A stretch of 64,000 nt of DNA from Lachnospiraceae bacterium (GCA_015056865.1 SVFM01000003.1:1-64000); one strand, 5' to 3'. Positions 42,861-52,893 are shown, counted from the stretch's first letter. Translations and numbers: made by a program. The notes: generated by a model not told the origin, from the letters alone.

Positions 42861-43472
42861 ATGGAAGATAAGTACAGTCAGATTACAGACGAGGAGCTGA
42901 TCAATCATCTGCGGGATGGTGAGGAAAATATTACTGACTACATTATGAATAAGTACAAGAATCTGGTGCGAAATAAGGCCAAGTCCATGTATATCCTGGG
43001 GGCAGACGGAGAAGATTTGATCCAAGAAGGCATGATCGGGCTTTTTAAGGCCATCAGGGATTATGATTGTGGTCGCGATGCCAGTTTCTTTACTTTTGCA
43101 GATCTGTGCATCAGCAGACAGATGTATAAGGCTGTACAGGCCTCTAAAAGGCAGAAACATATGCCACTTAATACTTATATATCTTTGTACGCAGCCGATG
43201 ACAAAAGTGATGAAAATGTCGAGAAAAGTCTGGCAGAATCCCTGTCCTCCAAAACCGATATCAATCCGGAGGAGATCGTGATAGACAGAGAATCAGCGGC
43301 AGAACTGGAAGAGCTGATCGATCGTCAGCTCAGTGCTTTTGAAAGTCAGGTATTGGACCTGCATCTGACCGGTATGAGTTACACTCAGATTGCCAAGGTG
43401 CTTGGCAAGGATGAAAAATCCACGGATAATGCACTTCAGCGGGTAAAGGCAAAGGTAAAAAAGCTGTTATGA
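42861..43472 (+). CDS. sigH: RNA polymerase sigma-H factor (sporulation)
   Basis: A 203-residue sigma-70 family factor. Region 2 contains GEDLIQEGMIGLFKAIRDYD and the -10 recognition segment, and region 4 is at the C-terminus (SYTQIAKVLGKDEKSTDNALQRVKAKV). The position downstream of rlmB identifies it as SigH/Spo0H, the early sporulation and transition-phase sigma factor. In B. subtilis yacP lies between rlmB and sigH; it is absent here. Confidence 0.92.
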   Translation: MEDKYSQITDEELINHLRDGEENITDYIMNKYKNLVRNKAKSMYILGADGEDLIQEGMIGLFKAIRDYDCGRDASFFTFADLCISRQMYKAVQASKRQKHMPLNTYISLYAADDKSDENVEKSLAESLSSKTDINPEEIVIDRESAAELEELIDRQLSAFESQVLDLHLTGMSYTQIAKVLGKDEKSTDNALQRVKAKVKKLL

Positions 43473-44831
43473 GGTTCTATCAGTTATGTCAGCCGGTAAA
43501 GTCCGGATGATGAACAGGTAGCTAATGACAAGGACAATCACCGCACCTGTCCAAGCTAGGATTTCTGCAAAAAAGATACCGATCTCTCCTAAAACGATAG
43601 GCAGAAACATTGCAGTCACCGTTCTCATGATAAATTCGGCGATTCCGGACAGCATGGGCAGGAACGTATTGCCCATACCTTGGATCCCGGAACGGAATAT
43701 ATGTAAAATATATAAGATAGGTAGACAGACGCTCATGATTGTCAGGTATAGGTAGGCAATTTTGAGCGTTTCCTTTATTTCCTGTGGAGTGCCGGAAATA
43801 AAGCAGCTAAGGATCAGTTTGCCGGCAAGCAGCATGGCTACAGCAATGAACAGGGAAGTGATAATTGCAATAACAAGTGCGCTGCGCATACCTTGGCGGA
43901 TTCTCCTGGTGTGGCCGGCTCCCAGATTTTGCCCGACATAGGTGACAATGGCATAGCCGTATGAGATTGCGGCACTTTCTAGAATAACATACAACTTATT
44001 GGTCGCGGTAAAGCCTGCAATAAAAGTTACGCCGAAGCCATTTACCACAAACTGTACAACCATGCCGCCAATGGCAATGATGGCATTTTGAAATGCCATG
44101 GGAAAGCCTAGATAGAGCAGTTTAAAGGACAAGCTTTTGCCCAGATAAAAATCTGCTTTGGTCAGTTTTATAATGTCTATTTTCAGAATGTAGAATAAGC
44201 AGTAAAGGCCGGATACAACTTGCGCGATCAAAGTGGCAATGGCGGCCCCGGCAATTCCCCAATGGAAGACACATACAAACAAAAGGTCCAATAGAATATT
44301 GACAATCGATGCAATGATCATAGCGTATAGGGGAGTACGGCTGTCTCCAAGGGCACGCAAAATACATGCCAGCAGATTATAGAACATTACGATGGGGATT
44401 CCCAGAAACATAATGCGAAGATACAAAATAGTATCCTGCAGAATGGTGTCAGGAGTTTGCAATAGTACCAACACCGGTTTTGTGATCATTTGACCCAAAA
44501 TCACCAAAACAACAGAGAAGATCAGGGAAATGATTACGGAATGACCGATTGTCCTACGCAGGGAATGGTAGTCCTTAGCACCAAAGTCCTGGGCCATTTT
44601 TATGCCAAAACCCTGGGCAAATCCCTGGATAATTCCAAGCATCATCCAGTTCAGCCAATCGGAAGCTCCTAGGGCAGCCAGTGCATTTACGCCCAAAAAC
44701 TTGCCCACAACCATGGTGTCCACTACAGTATATAATTGCTGGAAAATGTTGCCTGCCATAAGGGGCAGGGCAAATGCAAAAATCAGTTTCCCAGGGGTTC
44801 CCTGGGTCATATTTTTAATTTTAGAGTTCAT
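43467..44831 (-). CDS. MATE-family multidrug exporter
   Basis: A 454-residue protein with twelve hydrophobic segments. The N-terminus KLIFAFALPLMAGNIFQQLYTVVDTMVVGKFLG is characteristic of MATE (DinF/NorM type). It would export cationic compounds using Na+ or H+. The start codon is at 44831 behind a GGAAG. The last 6 bases overlap the 3' end of sigH on the opposite strand, leaving no space for a shared terminator. Confidence 0.9.
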   Translation of the reverse strand: MNSKIKNMTQGTPGKLIFAFALPLMAGNIFQQLYTVVDTMVVGKFLGVNALAALGASDWLNWMMLGIIQGFAQGFGIKMAQDFGAKDYHSLRRTIGHSVIISLIFSVVLVILGQMITKPVLVLLQTPDTILQDTILYLRIMFLGIPIVMFYNLLACILRALGDSRTPLYAMIIASIVNILLDLLFVCVFHWGIAGAAIATLIAQVVSGLYCLFYILKIDIIKLTKADFYLGKSLSFKLLYLGFPMAFQNAIIAIGGMVVQFVVNGFGVTFIAGFTATNKLYVILESAAISYGYAIVTYVGQNLGAGHTRRIRQGMRSALVIAIITSLFIAVAMLLAGKLILSCFISGTPQEIKETLKIAYLYLTIMSVCLPILYILHIFRSGIQGMGNTFLPMLSGIAEFIMRTVTAMFLPIVLGEIGIFFAEILAWTGAVIVLVISYLFIIRTLPADITDRTS

Positions 44832-44874
44832 AAGTAGTTCCTTCCTGTATAATTTGAGAAAATATGTCTTGAAT

Positions 44875-44908
44875 AAAAAAAGCGGAAACCTTGAATTTCA
44901 AAGCTTCC
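44875..44908 (-). terminator. Terminator after tRNA-Thr
   Basis: On the minus strand GGAAGCTTTGAA pairs (10 of 12) with TTCAAGGTTTCC and a T-run follows. Confidence 0.7.
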
Positions 44909-44921
44909 ACCCTTTTAACTA

Positions 44922-44994
44922 AGCTGCTGACGGGAATCGGACCCGTGACCTCCGCACTACCAATGCGACGCTCTACCGACTGAGCCACAGCAGC
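44922..44994 (-). tRNA. tRNA-Thr (anticodon GGT)
   Basis: A 73-nt tRNA. Acceptor GCTGCTG pairs with CAGCAGC; discriminator T. Anticodon stem TCGCA/TGCGG (one wobble) holds TTGGTAG (GGT). T-arm GGTCCGATTCC. CCA not encoded. Confidence 0.93.
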
Positions 44995-45085
44995 ATCTTA
45001 CAACCACCGAAAACCATTGTATCAAATGCAGTCGGCTTTGTCAACGTTAATTTCAAAAAGATGACATTATTTTTATTGCAACCGT

Positions 45086-45373
45086 TTATAGAAAACTATT
45101 GTCCGACTTGCGCATGATAAATCGAACGCCGTCAGTCACCTCTTCTCCTAAGGATTTGATGGCGACTTCGGCCGCTTCACAGGAATTTTCATTTACACAC
45201 AAAATACAGAGTACTCTGCGGCGGGCAAAAAGTTTGGACTTGGGCCATTTGATAAAATAGGAAATGCGGTTCTGCAGCAGTATTTTCTCAACCTGCTGTT
45301 TGGTCCCCATATCTGCAATCTCGCAGATTTCAATTTCGTTATTTACCTTAAGGCCGGTATATATAGTATGCAT
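45086..45373 (-). CDS. Small hypothetical protein (95 aa)
   Basis: A 95-residue soluble protein that I do not recognise. It has a Glu/Lys-rich first half (MHTIYTGLKVNNEIEICEIADMG), a basic centre (KWPKSKLFARRRV), three cysteines (CEIADMG, CILCVNE) and no membrane helix. GGAG upstream fits the ATG. It stands alone between tRNA-Thr and the next small gene on the other strand. A PII-like or DUF2007-like signal-protein fold is possible but not shown. Confidence 0.6.
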   Translation of the reverse strand: MHTIYTGLKVNNEIEICEIADMGTKQQVEKILLQNRISYFIKWPKSKLFARRRVLCILCVNENSCEAAEVAIKSLGEEVTDGVRFIMRKSDNSFL

Positions 45374-45524
45374 GTCGTATCTCCATTAATGTCAGTTTTA
45401 TATATTATATCATAGAAAATCGAAAATTTCATTATAAAAAGATTTTTTTATTTAAATATCTTAAGAAATCGGGTATAATCAAAGAAATAGCTTGTATATG
45501 AAAGAAAGGGAATGGTTGGTCAAT

Positions 45525-45803
45525 ATGGATTTTTTTGAAAAGGTAGAAGAAACGATTATAGCGAAAGGGCAGGCGGCAGTGGACAAGGCAAAGGAACTTG
45601 CCGAGATTGCAAAACTGAAAGGCCAGATCAGCACCTGCCAGGATGTGGTCAAAAAGAATTACATGGAGATCGGACGATTCTATTATGAAACCTATGGGGA
45701 GTGTCCCAATGAATTGTTTGAAAAACAGTGTCGCTCCATAAAAAATGCCCAGAACGGCATTGCGGAGTTAGAAAAGAAGATACAGGAAGTGAAGGGTATT
45801 TAA
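45525..45803 (+). CDS. Small coiled-coil protein (92 aa), clostridial type
   Basis: A 92-residue helical protein beginning MDFFEKVEETIIAKGQAAVDKAKELAEIAKLKGQI and ending in a Glu/Lys-rich coiled coil. Similar small proteins with the MDFF start and a NYMEIGRFYYE-like middle are frequent in Lachnospiraceae; no role is known. The start is uncertain: ATG 45498 (nine residues longer) is also possible. Function not assigned. Confidence 0.65.
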   Translation: MDFFEKVEETIIAKGQAAVDKAKELAEIAKLKGQISTCQDVVKKNYMEIGRFYYETYGECPNELFEKQCRSIKNAQNGIAELEKKIQEVKGI

Positions 45804-45821
45804 ATAAAATGCGGATGCATT

Positions 45822-46667
45822 TTACAGCCTGCTCTTCAGGAAGTTCAGGAAATGTTCCACGTTTCCGTAAGCAGAGTGTTGTTTGTAATAGGCACAGATC
45901 GTTTGTTTTACATTAAAATCAGTCACGTCAAGATATGTTATGTTTTCAGAAATGACAGCTCCGGGGTATTCTCTGCCAAGGCCGATTCCTACACCGGCCT
46001 CTACGAACTTGCGGTTACATTGGAGGTCATTGCTGAGCACAACGAAATTTGGCGCAAATCCGGCTTGCTTGCAGGCGTTCAATAAAAGCCTGTGCATACC
46101 ATTGTGTTCTCCTATGGATATGAAAGGCTGGTCGGCCAGCTGTTTTAAGGTTAGTTTTTTCTGGCAGAGTGGGTGATTTTTTGCGACTCGTAGGCGCAAC
46201 CTGGTGTTGTACAGAATGATTTTCTGATAGTCTGTATATTGGTCAGTTTCTTCATCGATGATGATGTCGTAATGTTCATAATTTTTTTCCTCGAAGTCAA
46301 ATACGGTCTGAAAGGCCATGTGAGGGTGTTTTGTTTTGTATGCGATAATGCGGTCTGTGATTTCTCCACGCATGGCACGGACCAGCATTTTGATCTCTCT
46401 GGTATCAGTGCTGGTGGAAGTGAGATGGTCTACGGTTTGCTCTAGCTCGTAGAAAACTACTTGGAGAGATTGCTGCAGTTTTCTGCCGTTATCATTTAAG
46501 GTAATGCGATTACAGGAACGGTCAAAGAGACTTAGGCCCAGTTCCTTTTCTAACCTGCGTACAGAAGCGGAAACCGAAGTGGCAGGTACTGCATATTTTT
46601 CAGCTGTTTTTGCAAAACTTTGGTTCTGGGCACTTTCAAAAAAGTAGCGAAGCTGTAAAAGTTCCAT
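45822..46667 (-). CDS. LysR-family transcriptional regulator
   Basis: A 281-residue LysR protein. The N-terminal winged helix is MELLQLRYFFESAQNQSFAKTAEKYAVPATSVSASVRRLEKELGLSLFDR and the rest is the substrate-binding domain. It is divergent from the M20 peptidase gene with a 145-base gap, the usual place of a LysR target. The start is taken at 46667; an ATG at 46688 is in frame. The ligand is unknown. Confidence 0.88.
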   Translation of the reverse strand: MELLQLRYFFESAQNQSFAKTAEKYAVPATSVSASVRRLEKELGLSLFDRSCNRITLNDNGRKLQQSLQVVFYELEQTVDHLTSTSTDTREIKMLVRAMRGEITDRIIAYKTKHPHMAFQTVFDFEEKNYEHYDIIIDEETDQYTDYQKIILYNTRLRLRVAKNHPLCQKKLTLKQLADQPFISIGEHNGMHRLLLNACKQAGFAPNFVVLSNDLQCNRKFVEAGVGIGLGREYPGAVISENITYLDVTDFNVKQTICAYYKQHSAYGNVEHFLNFLKSRL

Positions 46668-46812
46668 AAGATATCCGGTTCCTTTCATGATTCCTAATTT
46701 ACATTGAAATTACCACATTTTTAAAGATGTGGCAATAACAATCCACAAGATTGTTTACAATTCGATAAAAAAGGTGCACAATAAAAACAAATAAAGAAAC
46801 GGAGTGCTTTGT

Positions 46813-47940
46813 ATGGAGAACACAATCAAAAAATACATTAAAGAGAATCAGGAACGGATGTATGAGACATTGAAGGAGCTTTGTCAGATTCCCGCACCTT
46901 CTCATTTTGAACATAAAAGAGCCCGATACTGCAAAAATTGGCTGGATAATGTGGGGGCTGAGGGCGTTTACATCGATGAGGCGTTGAATGTGGTTTTTCC
47001 TTTAAACTGTGAGGACAGTAGTGAGATCACGGTATTTGTGGCGCATACGGACACGGTGTTTCCTGATATGGAGTCAATGCTGTATCTGGATGATGGCGAG
47101 AGGATTCACTGTCCGGGGGTTGCCGATGATACCGCCAGTGTTACAGTGCTTTTGATGATGGCCCGGTTTTTTTTGGAGCAGAAGATTGTGCCGGAGAAGG
47201 GAATTCTGTTTGTATGTAATTCCTGCGAGGAAGGGCTGGGCAATCTGAAGGGAACCAGACAGATCTTTCGGGAATATGCAGGACGGATCAAAACGTTTAT
47301 TTCTCTGGACAGTAATCTGGATGTAGTAGCTGACCGTTGTGTTGGTTCTCACCGCTATGAGGTGGAAGTAATGACAGAAGGTGGTCATTCTTATGGTAAA
47401 TTCGGTAATTGCAATGCTATAGCGGAGCTTTCCAAAATAGTGGCTGAGATTTATAAAATAGAGGTGCCGCGCAAGGCGGACAGCAAGACAACTTATAATG
47501 TGGGTGCCATATCCGGAGGAACCTCTGTAAATACGATTGCTCAAAATGCAAGCATGCTTTGTGAATATCGTTCTGATGACAAGGACTGTATGGAAGTGAT
47601 GCAAGCAGAATTTGAACGCGTATTTAAGGCGGCAGAAGGTGATAAGGTGCAGGTAAAGGTAAATAAAGTAGGTGACAGACCCTGCAGTAATATTAATGAC
47701 AGTAAGGTGGAAGCATTAAAAGCACAGGTGATTCCTGTGATCGAAGGGGTGATCGGTAAGAAGGTTAAGTATGAGAGTTCCTCTACGGATTGCAATATTC
47801 CTCTGTCTTTAGGGGTATCTGCCTTGTGTATCGGTGTAAATATCCATGAGGGGGTGCATACCAGAGAAGAATGGGTGGACAAAGCATCTTTGATTCCGGG
47901 TCTGGAGATTGGAATAAAGGTAGGGTTGCTTTTTAGTTAG
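46813..47940 (+). CDS. M20-family metallopeptidase
   Basis: A 375-residue peptidase of the PepT/M20 group. Metal-binding residues are visible: His78 and Asp80 (VAHTDTVF), Asp105 (GVADDTASV), the Glu pair of CNSCEEGLGN, and a His near the end (NIHEGVHTREEW). It would cleave small peptides or N-acyl amino acids in the cytosol. GGAG eight bases upstream supports ATG 46813. It is the likely target of the divergent LysR gene and is followed by the CapA-like gene after 15 bases. Confidence 0.88.
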   Translation: MENTIKKYIKENQERMYETLKELCQIPAPSHFEHKRARYCKNWLDNVGAEGVYIDEALNVVFPLNCEDSSEITVFVAHTDTVFPDMESMLYLDDGERIHCPGVADDTASVTVLLMMARFFLEQKIVPEKGILFVCNSCEEGLGNLKGTRQIFREYAGRIKTFISLDSNLDVVADRCVGSHRYEVEVMTEGGHSYGKFGNCNAIAELSKIVAEIYKIEVPRKADSKTTYNVGAISGGTSVNTIAQNASMLCEYRSDDKDCMEVMQAEFERVFKAAEGDKVQVKVNKVGDRPCSNINDSKVEALKAQVIPVIEGVIGKKVKYESSSTDCNIPLSLGVSALCIGVNIHEGVHTREEWVDKASLIPGLEIGIKVGLLFS

Positions 47941-47955
47941 GGGGAGATAGAAGAT

Positions 47956-49245
47956 ATGAAATTTACAGCAGCGGGAGATATGATCATTCAGCAGAGGATA
48001 TTTGCAGAGTATGAGGGCTTTAAAGAACTAGCCCCTTTTATTCAGCAAGGTGATGCACGTTTTTTTAATCTGGAAACTACTTTGAATCATGAAGGGGAGG
48101 CTTATGCCTCTCAGTTCAGTGGGGGTACCTATTTGCGTACCAATCCGGAGGTTTTGGAGGATATAAAACCTTTTGGTTTTAATATGACCAGCTTTAATAA
48201 TAATCATGCTATGGATTATTCTTATAAAGGACTTGAAGCAACCTTAGATGCTGTCCAAAAAAGCGGCTTGATACATAGCGGCGTGGGCAGAAACCTGGCA
48301 GAAGCTTCTGCGCCAAGATATTTGGAAACACCAAGCGGCAGAGTGGCTTTGATTGCCCTGAATTCAGATTTTGATCCCTCTATGATGGCAGGAGAGCAGT
48401 CTCCGCGTGTCCCGGGGAGACCTGGTGTCAATGGACTTCGCATTGAAAAGCATATTGAACTGCCGAAAGAGGAACTGGAATTCATTAAAAGGATTGCCAA
48501 AGCTACCAATATCAATGCTTCCAAGGAAATCACACGTAAAGAGGGTTATTTTCCTGAGTTGGCAGAGGATGAAAGTGAATTGGGGGATTTGAAATTCAAG
48601 TTGGGTAAAGAAGCACGGTATGTGATGAAGCTCAATGAAAAGGACATGGAACGCGTGGAAAAGTCTATTTATGAAGCCAAACTCCAGGCGGATTACACCA
48701 TGGTGTCCATTCACTCCCATCAGATCAGCGGGGATGCTAAGGAAAATCCATCTGAAGTTTTAAAGGATTTTGCACATCGTTGTATTGATGCAGGTGCCCA
48801 CGCGATTTTGGGTCACGGTCCACATTTGCTGCGGCCCATTGAAATCTATAAGGAGTGTCCGATCTTTTATTCTTTGGGGGATTTTGTGCTACAGCTTTAC
48901 AGTGTGGAGTTGGCGCCAGAGGACTTTTTTGCAAAGCATGGGCTGACCAGTGCCTCTACCGTACATGAATTGCTGAAAAAGCGCTCTAAGGATTTTACGG
49001 TAGGTCTCATGACAGATAAAAGGATGTTCCGTTCTGTCATCCCCTATTGGGAGACGGAAGGCACGAAACTGAGGAAACTTGTTTTAATGCCTATAGAAAT
49101 GAGTATGGATGGGCATCGGTCAGAGCAGGGGCTTCCTCGCCGTAGCTACAATCCGGAGATTGCCGGGTATCTGAGCAAGATGTGTGAGCCCTATGGTACC
49201 AAAATTGTCTTAGAGGATGACGGGCTGCTTACTTGTGAGTGGTAG
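47956..49245 (+). CDS. CapA-family metallophosphatase-like protein (cytosolic form)
   Basis: A 429-residue protein of the PGA_cap/CapA family. Key motifs are AAGDMII (metal-binding Asp), NLETTL, FNNNHAMDY (metal/phosphate loop), HSHQISGD and GHGPHLLRP. Classical CapA is membrane-linked and acts in poly-gamma-glutamate capsule synthesis, but here no signal peptide or membrane helix exists. It immediately follows the M20 peptidase in the same operon, so it may process a product of that enzyme. No capB or capC is nearby. Confidence 0.85.
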   Translation: MKFTAAGDMIIQQRIFAEYEGFKELAPFIQQGDARFFNLETTLNHEGEAYASQFSGGTYLRTNPEVLEDIKPFGFNMTSFNNNHAMDYSYKGLEATLDAVQKSGLIHSGVGRNLAEASAPRYLETPSGRVALIALNSDFDPSMMAGEQSPRVPGRPGVNGLRIEKHIELPKEELEFIKRIAKATNINASKEITRKEGYFPELAEDESELGDLKFKLGKEARYVMKLNEKDMERVEKSIYEAKLQADYTMVSIHSHQISGDAKENPSEVLKDFAHRCIDAGAHAILGHGPHLLRPIEIYKECPIFYSLGDFVLQLYSVELAPEDFFAKHGLTSASTVHELLKKRSKDFTVGLMTDKRMFRSVIPYWETEGTKLRKLVLMPIEMSMDGHRSEQGLPRRSYNPEIAGYLSKMCEPYGTKIVLEDDGLLTCEW

Positions 49246-49255
49246 GAGGAAATGT

Positions 49256-49283
49256 AAAAAGAGGGGAGATCCCCTCTTTTTTT
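49256..49283. terminator. Terminator between the CapA-like and PBP genes
   Basis: AAAAAGAGGGG and CCCCTCTTTTT form an 11-bp stem around AGAT with T-tracts in both directions; it can serve both convergent genes. Confidence 0.9.
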
Positions 49284-49292
49284 GTGTATGGC

Positions 49293-51926
49293 TTAATAGT
49301 AAGGCGAGAAGTACAGGCCTCTGGCCTCTAATTCTCTTCTTTGAAGTTCCAAAATAGCGTAGGCATCCGGCTGTTCATAGAATGCAGTGTTGTGAGGACA
49401 GTAGTTATCTGTCTTGGGTGTTGTGGTGGTAATTGTGCCGTCCGGATTCTCAGTGATGATGGTAGAGCCGGGCCAAAGGGAAGGATCCTCAATCAGGTTT
49501 AATTCAACGCTGCCCTGAATTTTGAAAGGACAGTCTTCGCAGGCGATCAGGTTGGAATAGGCACATATGGTTCCTGCATAGTGCATATTACAGTAATCGG
49601 TAGGAACGGTGTTTTCGTCAAAGTATTCCATGCGAAGATGAGCATCACATAGGCCTTCTACAGGTAACATACCGGATTTGCTGCATATCTGCATCTGTAC
49701 AATACCATTTGGAATGGCAAAGGTCTGGTTGGGAAGATCTTCGTGTATTCTTTCCATAACAGCACGCCACAGTTTTTTGGACAAATCGTTCTCCGGATTA
49801 GAATTGCTGGTATCCAGGGAAGAGTTGTCGTCGTATCCCGTCCATACGCTTGCAGAGTAGTAAGGTGTGTAGCCGGTGAACCAGAGATCGCGGTCGTCTG
49901 TAGCGGTTCCGGTTTTACCTGCGATGGACATGGTGCGGAAGTTTACAGCAGTGCCGGTACCGGTGGTCACTACATCTTCCATGGCGCTGGTCAGCAGGAA
50001 TGCGGTAGTCTCTTTCAGGGCTCTGTGGGATTCGGTTTCTGTGTTGTCCAAGATGACATTTCCTTCAGAATCTACCACCTTGGTGTAAAGTTTGGGCTCC
50101 ATATAGATACCGCCGTTTGCAATGGTAGAGTAAGCAGCGTTTAATTCCAGATTGGTAACGCCGGAAACACCACCAAGTGCCAGGGGCTGATAACAGTCAC
50201 GTTCATAGGACAGGGTAGAAATACCAAATTCTTCAATATAATCAAAGCCCAGCTGAGGGGTGATCCATGTCAGCAGTTTCACAGTCAGCACGTTCATGGA
50301 ACTCTTGATGCCTGTGCGCAGAGAATTGATTCCTCTGTAGTTCTGGGTAGTGCCCTTGTCCCACCAATTTCGCACCAGAGTACCATCATTGTAGGCAAAA
50401 GGTGCATCATTGATCACGGTTGCTAATGTCATTCCCATGGTATCCAGAGCCGGTGCATATGCACCAAGCACCTTAAAAGTGGAACCGGGAGAGCGAAGGG
50501 TAGAGGTGGCACGATTCAGGGTGCGGCTTCCCTCCTTTGCACCTCGGCCACCGATCATGGCAACCACATGACCGGTCTGAGGATCCTGAATTACCATGGA
50601 CATCTGAGGCTGTACAGTAAAGGAAATATTTTCGGCAAATACTTCCTCGCCTTCTTCCAGAATTGCTGTCTTATATTGTTCAATGGCTGCATAACCGTCT
50701 TCGTGTGAGACAAAGTTCAGATCAAAATTCTTATCAACGTTTTGTTTGAACCAGGTCTGCAGCATTTCCTTGCTGTGATGCTCGTATTCCCCGTCTGCTG
50801 TTTTGATAGTCAATGCGTATTGTAAGTACCATCTGTTTTTTATGGGGAAATTTTCGGGGTCCGCAAATTCCTCATCTGCAATCGCCTGAATATCAGGATC
50901 CATAGTAGAATAAATCCGCAGTCCACCGCTGTAAAGCAGGAAGGATGCAGAAGTAGCACTATATCCTGCCTCGATCAGATCATTGTATACTTCATCAGCC
51001 AGAGCATCTACAAAATAGGAGTTGACAGAATTACTGGTAATCTGTGTATTGACAGTCTGAATGCGGGAATACACATCATCAGCAAGGGCAATATCGTATT
51101 CCTCTTTGCTGATATATTCCTGTTCAAGCATATTATTCAGTACACGCTCTCGTCTCTCCGCATTTTTGTCAGGATGCAGGATCGGATTGTATTTATAGGG
51201 ATTCTGGGTAATGCCTGCGATAACGGCACACTCTGACAGGGTCAGATCACTGACGGATTTGTTGAAATAACGCAGGGAAGCCTCCTGTACACCCAGAGTA
51301 TTCTGTCCCAGATTGATCGTGTTCATGTAGCGGAGCAAAATTTCCTCTTTGCTCAGGATCTTGGTCAGTTCCAGTGCCAGATACTGTTCCTGGAGTTTGC
51401 GCTCGATTTTCTCTATCATACTGTCTTCAGAAACCCAATCTGTAAAGATCGTATTTTTCAGAAGCTGCTGGGTGATCGTGCTGGCGCCTTGCGTTTCTTC
51501 GCCGCCGGTCTTAAGAAATTGGAAACCGGCACGGAGCATACCGATCACGTCGACACCGTTATGCTCGTAGAAGCGTTGGTCCTCAATAGCAACAAAGGCA
51601 TCTGCAAGATCCTGTGGTATCTGTTCCATCTCAACCAAAGTTCGGTTGGCATTTTGAGCAACCAGTTTGGAGATCTGGTTGCCATTGTTATCGTACACAT
51701 AAGTAGCTTCTCCTACCGGGGCCACATCATTGCTGCTGATGACCGGCGCGGCGGCGATAACACCCTTAAATATTCCGATGGCTGCAGAGATGCCTACGAT
51801 ACCGAGTGCAATGCCGCCTATTAAAAATAACTTAACGCAGGAAAGCGCTAATTTTCTTCCCCATTTGCCTGATTTGGAATGCAGAGCCTTTTGTTTTAAA
51901 CGGACTCCCTTTTTTCCATAATTCAT
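49293..51926 (-). CDS. Class A penicillin-binding protein (transglycosylase/transpeptidase)
   Basis: An 877-residue bifunctional peptidoglycan synthase. A cytoplasmic basic region leads into one membrane anchor at about 28-53, then the GT51 glycosyltransferase domain (EDQRFYEHNGVD, about 110-125), then the penicillin-binding transpeptidase with GSTFK as SxxK and KTGT near residue 680. The C-terminal 150 residues contain several cysteines (CNMHYAGTICAYSN, CEDCPF), a feature of clostridial PBP1 homologues. It is transcribed alone. The start was taken at 51926. Confidence 0.93.
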   Translation of the reverse strand: MNYGKKGVRLKQKALHSKSGKWGRKLALSCVKLFLIGGIALGIVGISAAIGIFKGVIAAAPVISSNDVAPVGEATYVYDNNGNQISKLVAQNANRTLVEMEQIPQDLADAFVAIEDQRFYEHNGVDVIGMLRAGFQFLKTGGEETQGASTITQQLLKNTIFTDWVSEDSMIEKIERKLQEQYLALELTKILSKEEILLRYMNTINLGQNTLGVQEASLRYFNKSVSDLTLSECAVIAGITQNPYKYNPILHPDKNAERRERVLNNMLEQEYISKEEYDIALADDVYSRIQTVNTQITSNSVNSYFVDALADEVYNDLIEAGYSATSASFLLYSGGLRIYSTMDPDIQAIADEEFADPENFPIKNRWYLQYALTIKTADGEYEHHSKEMLQTWFKQNVDKNFDLNFVSHEDGYAAIEQYKTAILEEGEEVFAENISFTVQPQMSMVIQDPQTGHVVAMIGGRGAKEGSRTLNRATSTLRSPGSTFKVLGAYAPALDTMGMTLATVINDAPFAYNDGTLVRNWWDKGTTQNYRGINSLRTGIKSSMNVLTVKLLTWITPQLGFDYIEEFGISTLSYERDCYQPLALGGVSGVTNLELNAAYSTIANGGIYMEPKLYTKVVDSEGNVILDNTETESHRALKETTAFLLTSAMEDVVTTGTGTAVNFRTMSIAGKTGTATDDRDLWFTGYTPYYSASVWTGYDDNSSLDTSNSNPENDLSKKLWRAVMERIHEDLPNQTFAIPNGIVQMQICSKSGMLPVEGLCDAHLRMEYFDENTVPTDYCNMHYAGTICAYSNLIACEDCPFKIQGSVELNLIEDPSLWPGSTIITENPDGTITTTTPKTDNYCPHNTAFYEQPDAYAILELQRRELEARGLYFSPYY

Positions 51927-52109
51927 AACATTTTCACCTTTCTGTCTGTTGTTCAGACGTATGTAAGTCCGGCAAAGGACATTACTTCAATTTATTATAA
52001 CAAAAAAGTTTGCGTAAATAAAGGTTTTTTATTCATATTAAGAATTGTTCACAATTATTTCATGGTTTATGCTATAATGTTTTTGAAATAAAAGGTGCGA
52101 GGTAAGTCT

Positions 52110-52757
52110 ATGGAAACAAGCAGACATGAGCCCTATCTGATTTTGACAGAAGGAGGAGAGGGGCAGATCATAGAAAAAAAATCCAGGTTCATTGCCACAG
52201 TAAAAAAAGTGGACAGTGAGCAGGAGGCTTTGGATTTTATTGAGGAAATAAGAAAGAAATATTGGGATGCCAGACATCATTGCTATGCTTTCGTGCTGGG
52301 AGAGAGAGGACAGTTGCAGCGCTTCAGTGACGATGGAGAACCTTCAGGGACGGCAGGAAAACCTATTTTGGAGGTTTTGCTGGGAGAGGGTGTACGCAAT
52401 GTGGCAGTGGTAGTGACACGGTATTTTGGCGGGGTCCTGCTTGGGACCGGTGGGTTGGTGCGAGCCTATACTCAGGCGGCTCAGGAGGGACTTAGGCAGT
52501 CAGAAATCGCATGGATGCGCTATGGCCAGGTGCTGGATGTGGAGACGGACTATAATGGCATCGGCAAAATTTTATATTTGCTGGGTCAAAAGGGGCTCAC
52601 TCCACGAAAGACAGATTACACGGATATTGTGTCATTGCAGGTCGTGGTGCCGTCAGAGGATGCAACTGCACTGATCAAGGACATGACGGAAGTGACAAAC
52701 GGCAGGGCCAAGATCACTGTGGCAGAAGAATGCTATTATCTTGATAAATGCCGCTAG
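52110..52757 (+). CDS. YigZ/IMPACT-family protein
   Basis: A 215-residue protein with the UPF0029/IMPACT core. DDGEPSGTAGKPIL and YFGGVLLGTGGLVRAY are the hallmark motifs. A DUF1949-like C-terminal domain follows. The family is conserved in bacteria and its role is unclear, though its eukaryotic homologue IMPACT inhibits the Gcn2 kinase. GCGAGG upstream supports ATG 52110. The gene is transcribed alone, diverging from the PBP gene. Confidence 0.88.
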   Translation: METSRHEPYLILTEGGEGQIIEKKSRFIATVKKVDSEQEALDFIEEIRKKYWDARHHCYAFVLGERGQLQRFSDDGEPSGTAGKPILEVLLGEGVRNVAVVVTRYFGGVLLGTGGLVRAYTQAAQEGLRQSEIAWMRYGQVLDVETDYNGIGKILYLLGQKGLTPRKTDYTDIVSLQVVVPSEDATALIKDMTEVTNGRAKITVAEECYYLDKCR

Positions 52758-52893
52758 TTTACGGGAAATAGTTTGATACTTTTTTATCAGTATGTATTTT
52801 TTTTAGTACTTTCTCAAAAACTGTTTTCACAAGGTAAGGAATTTGTTACAATTAATTCATGGAAATTCCTATAGTAAGTTTTGGAGGAAGAAT

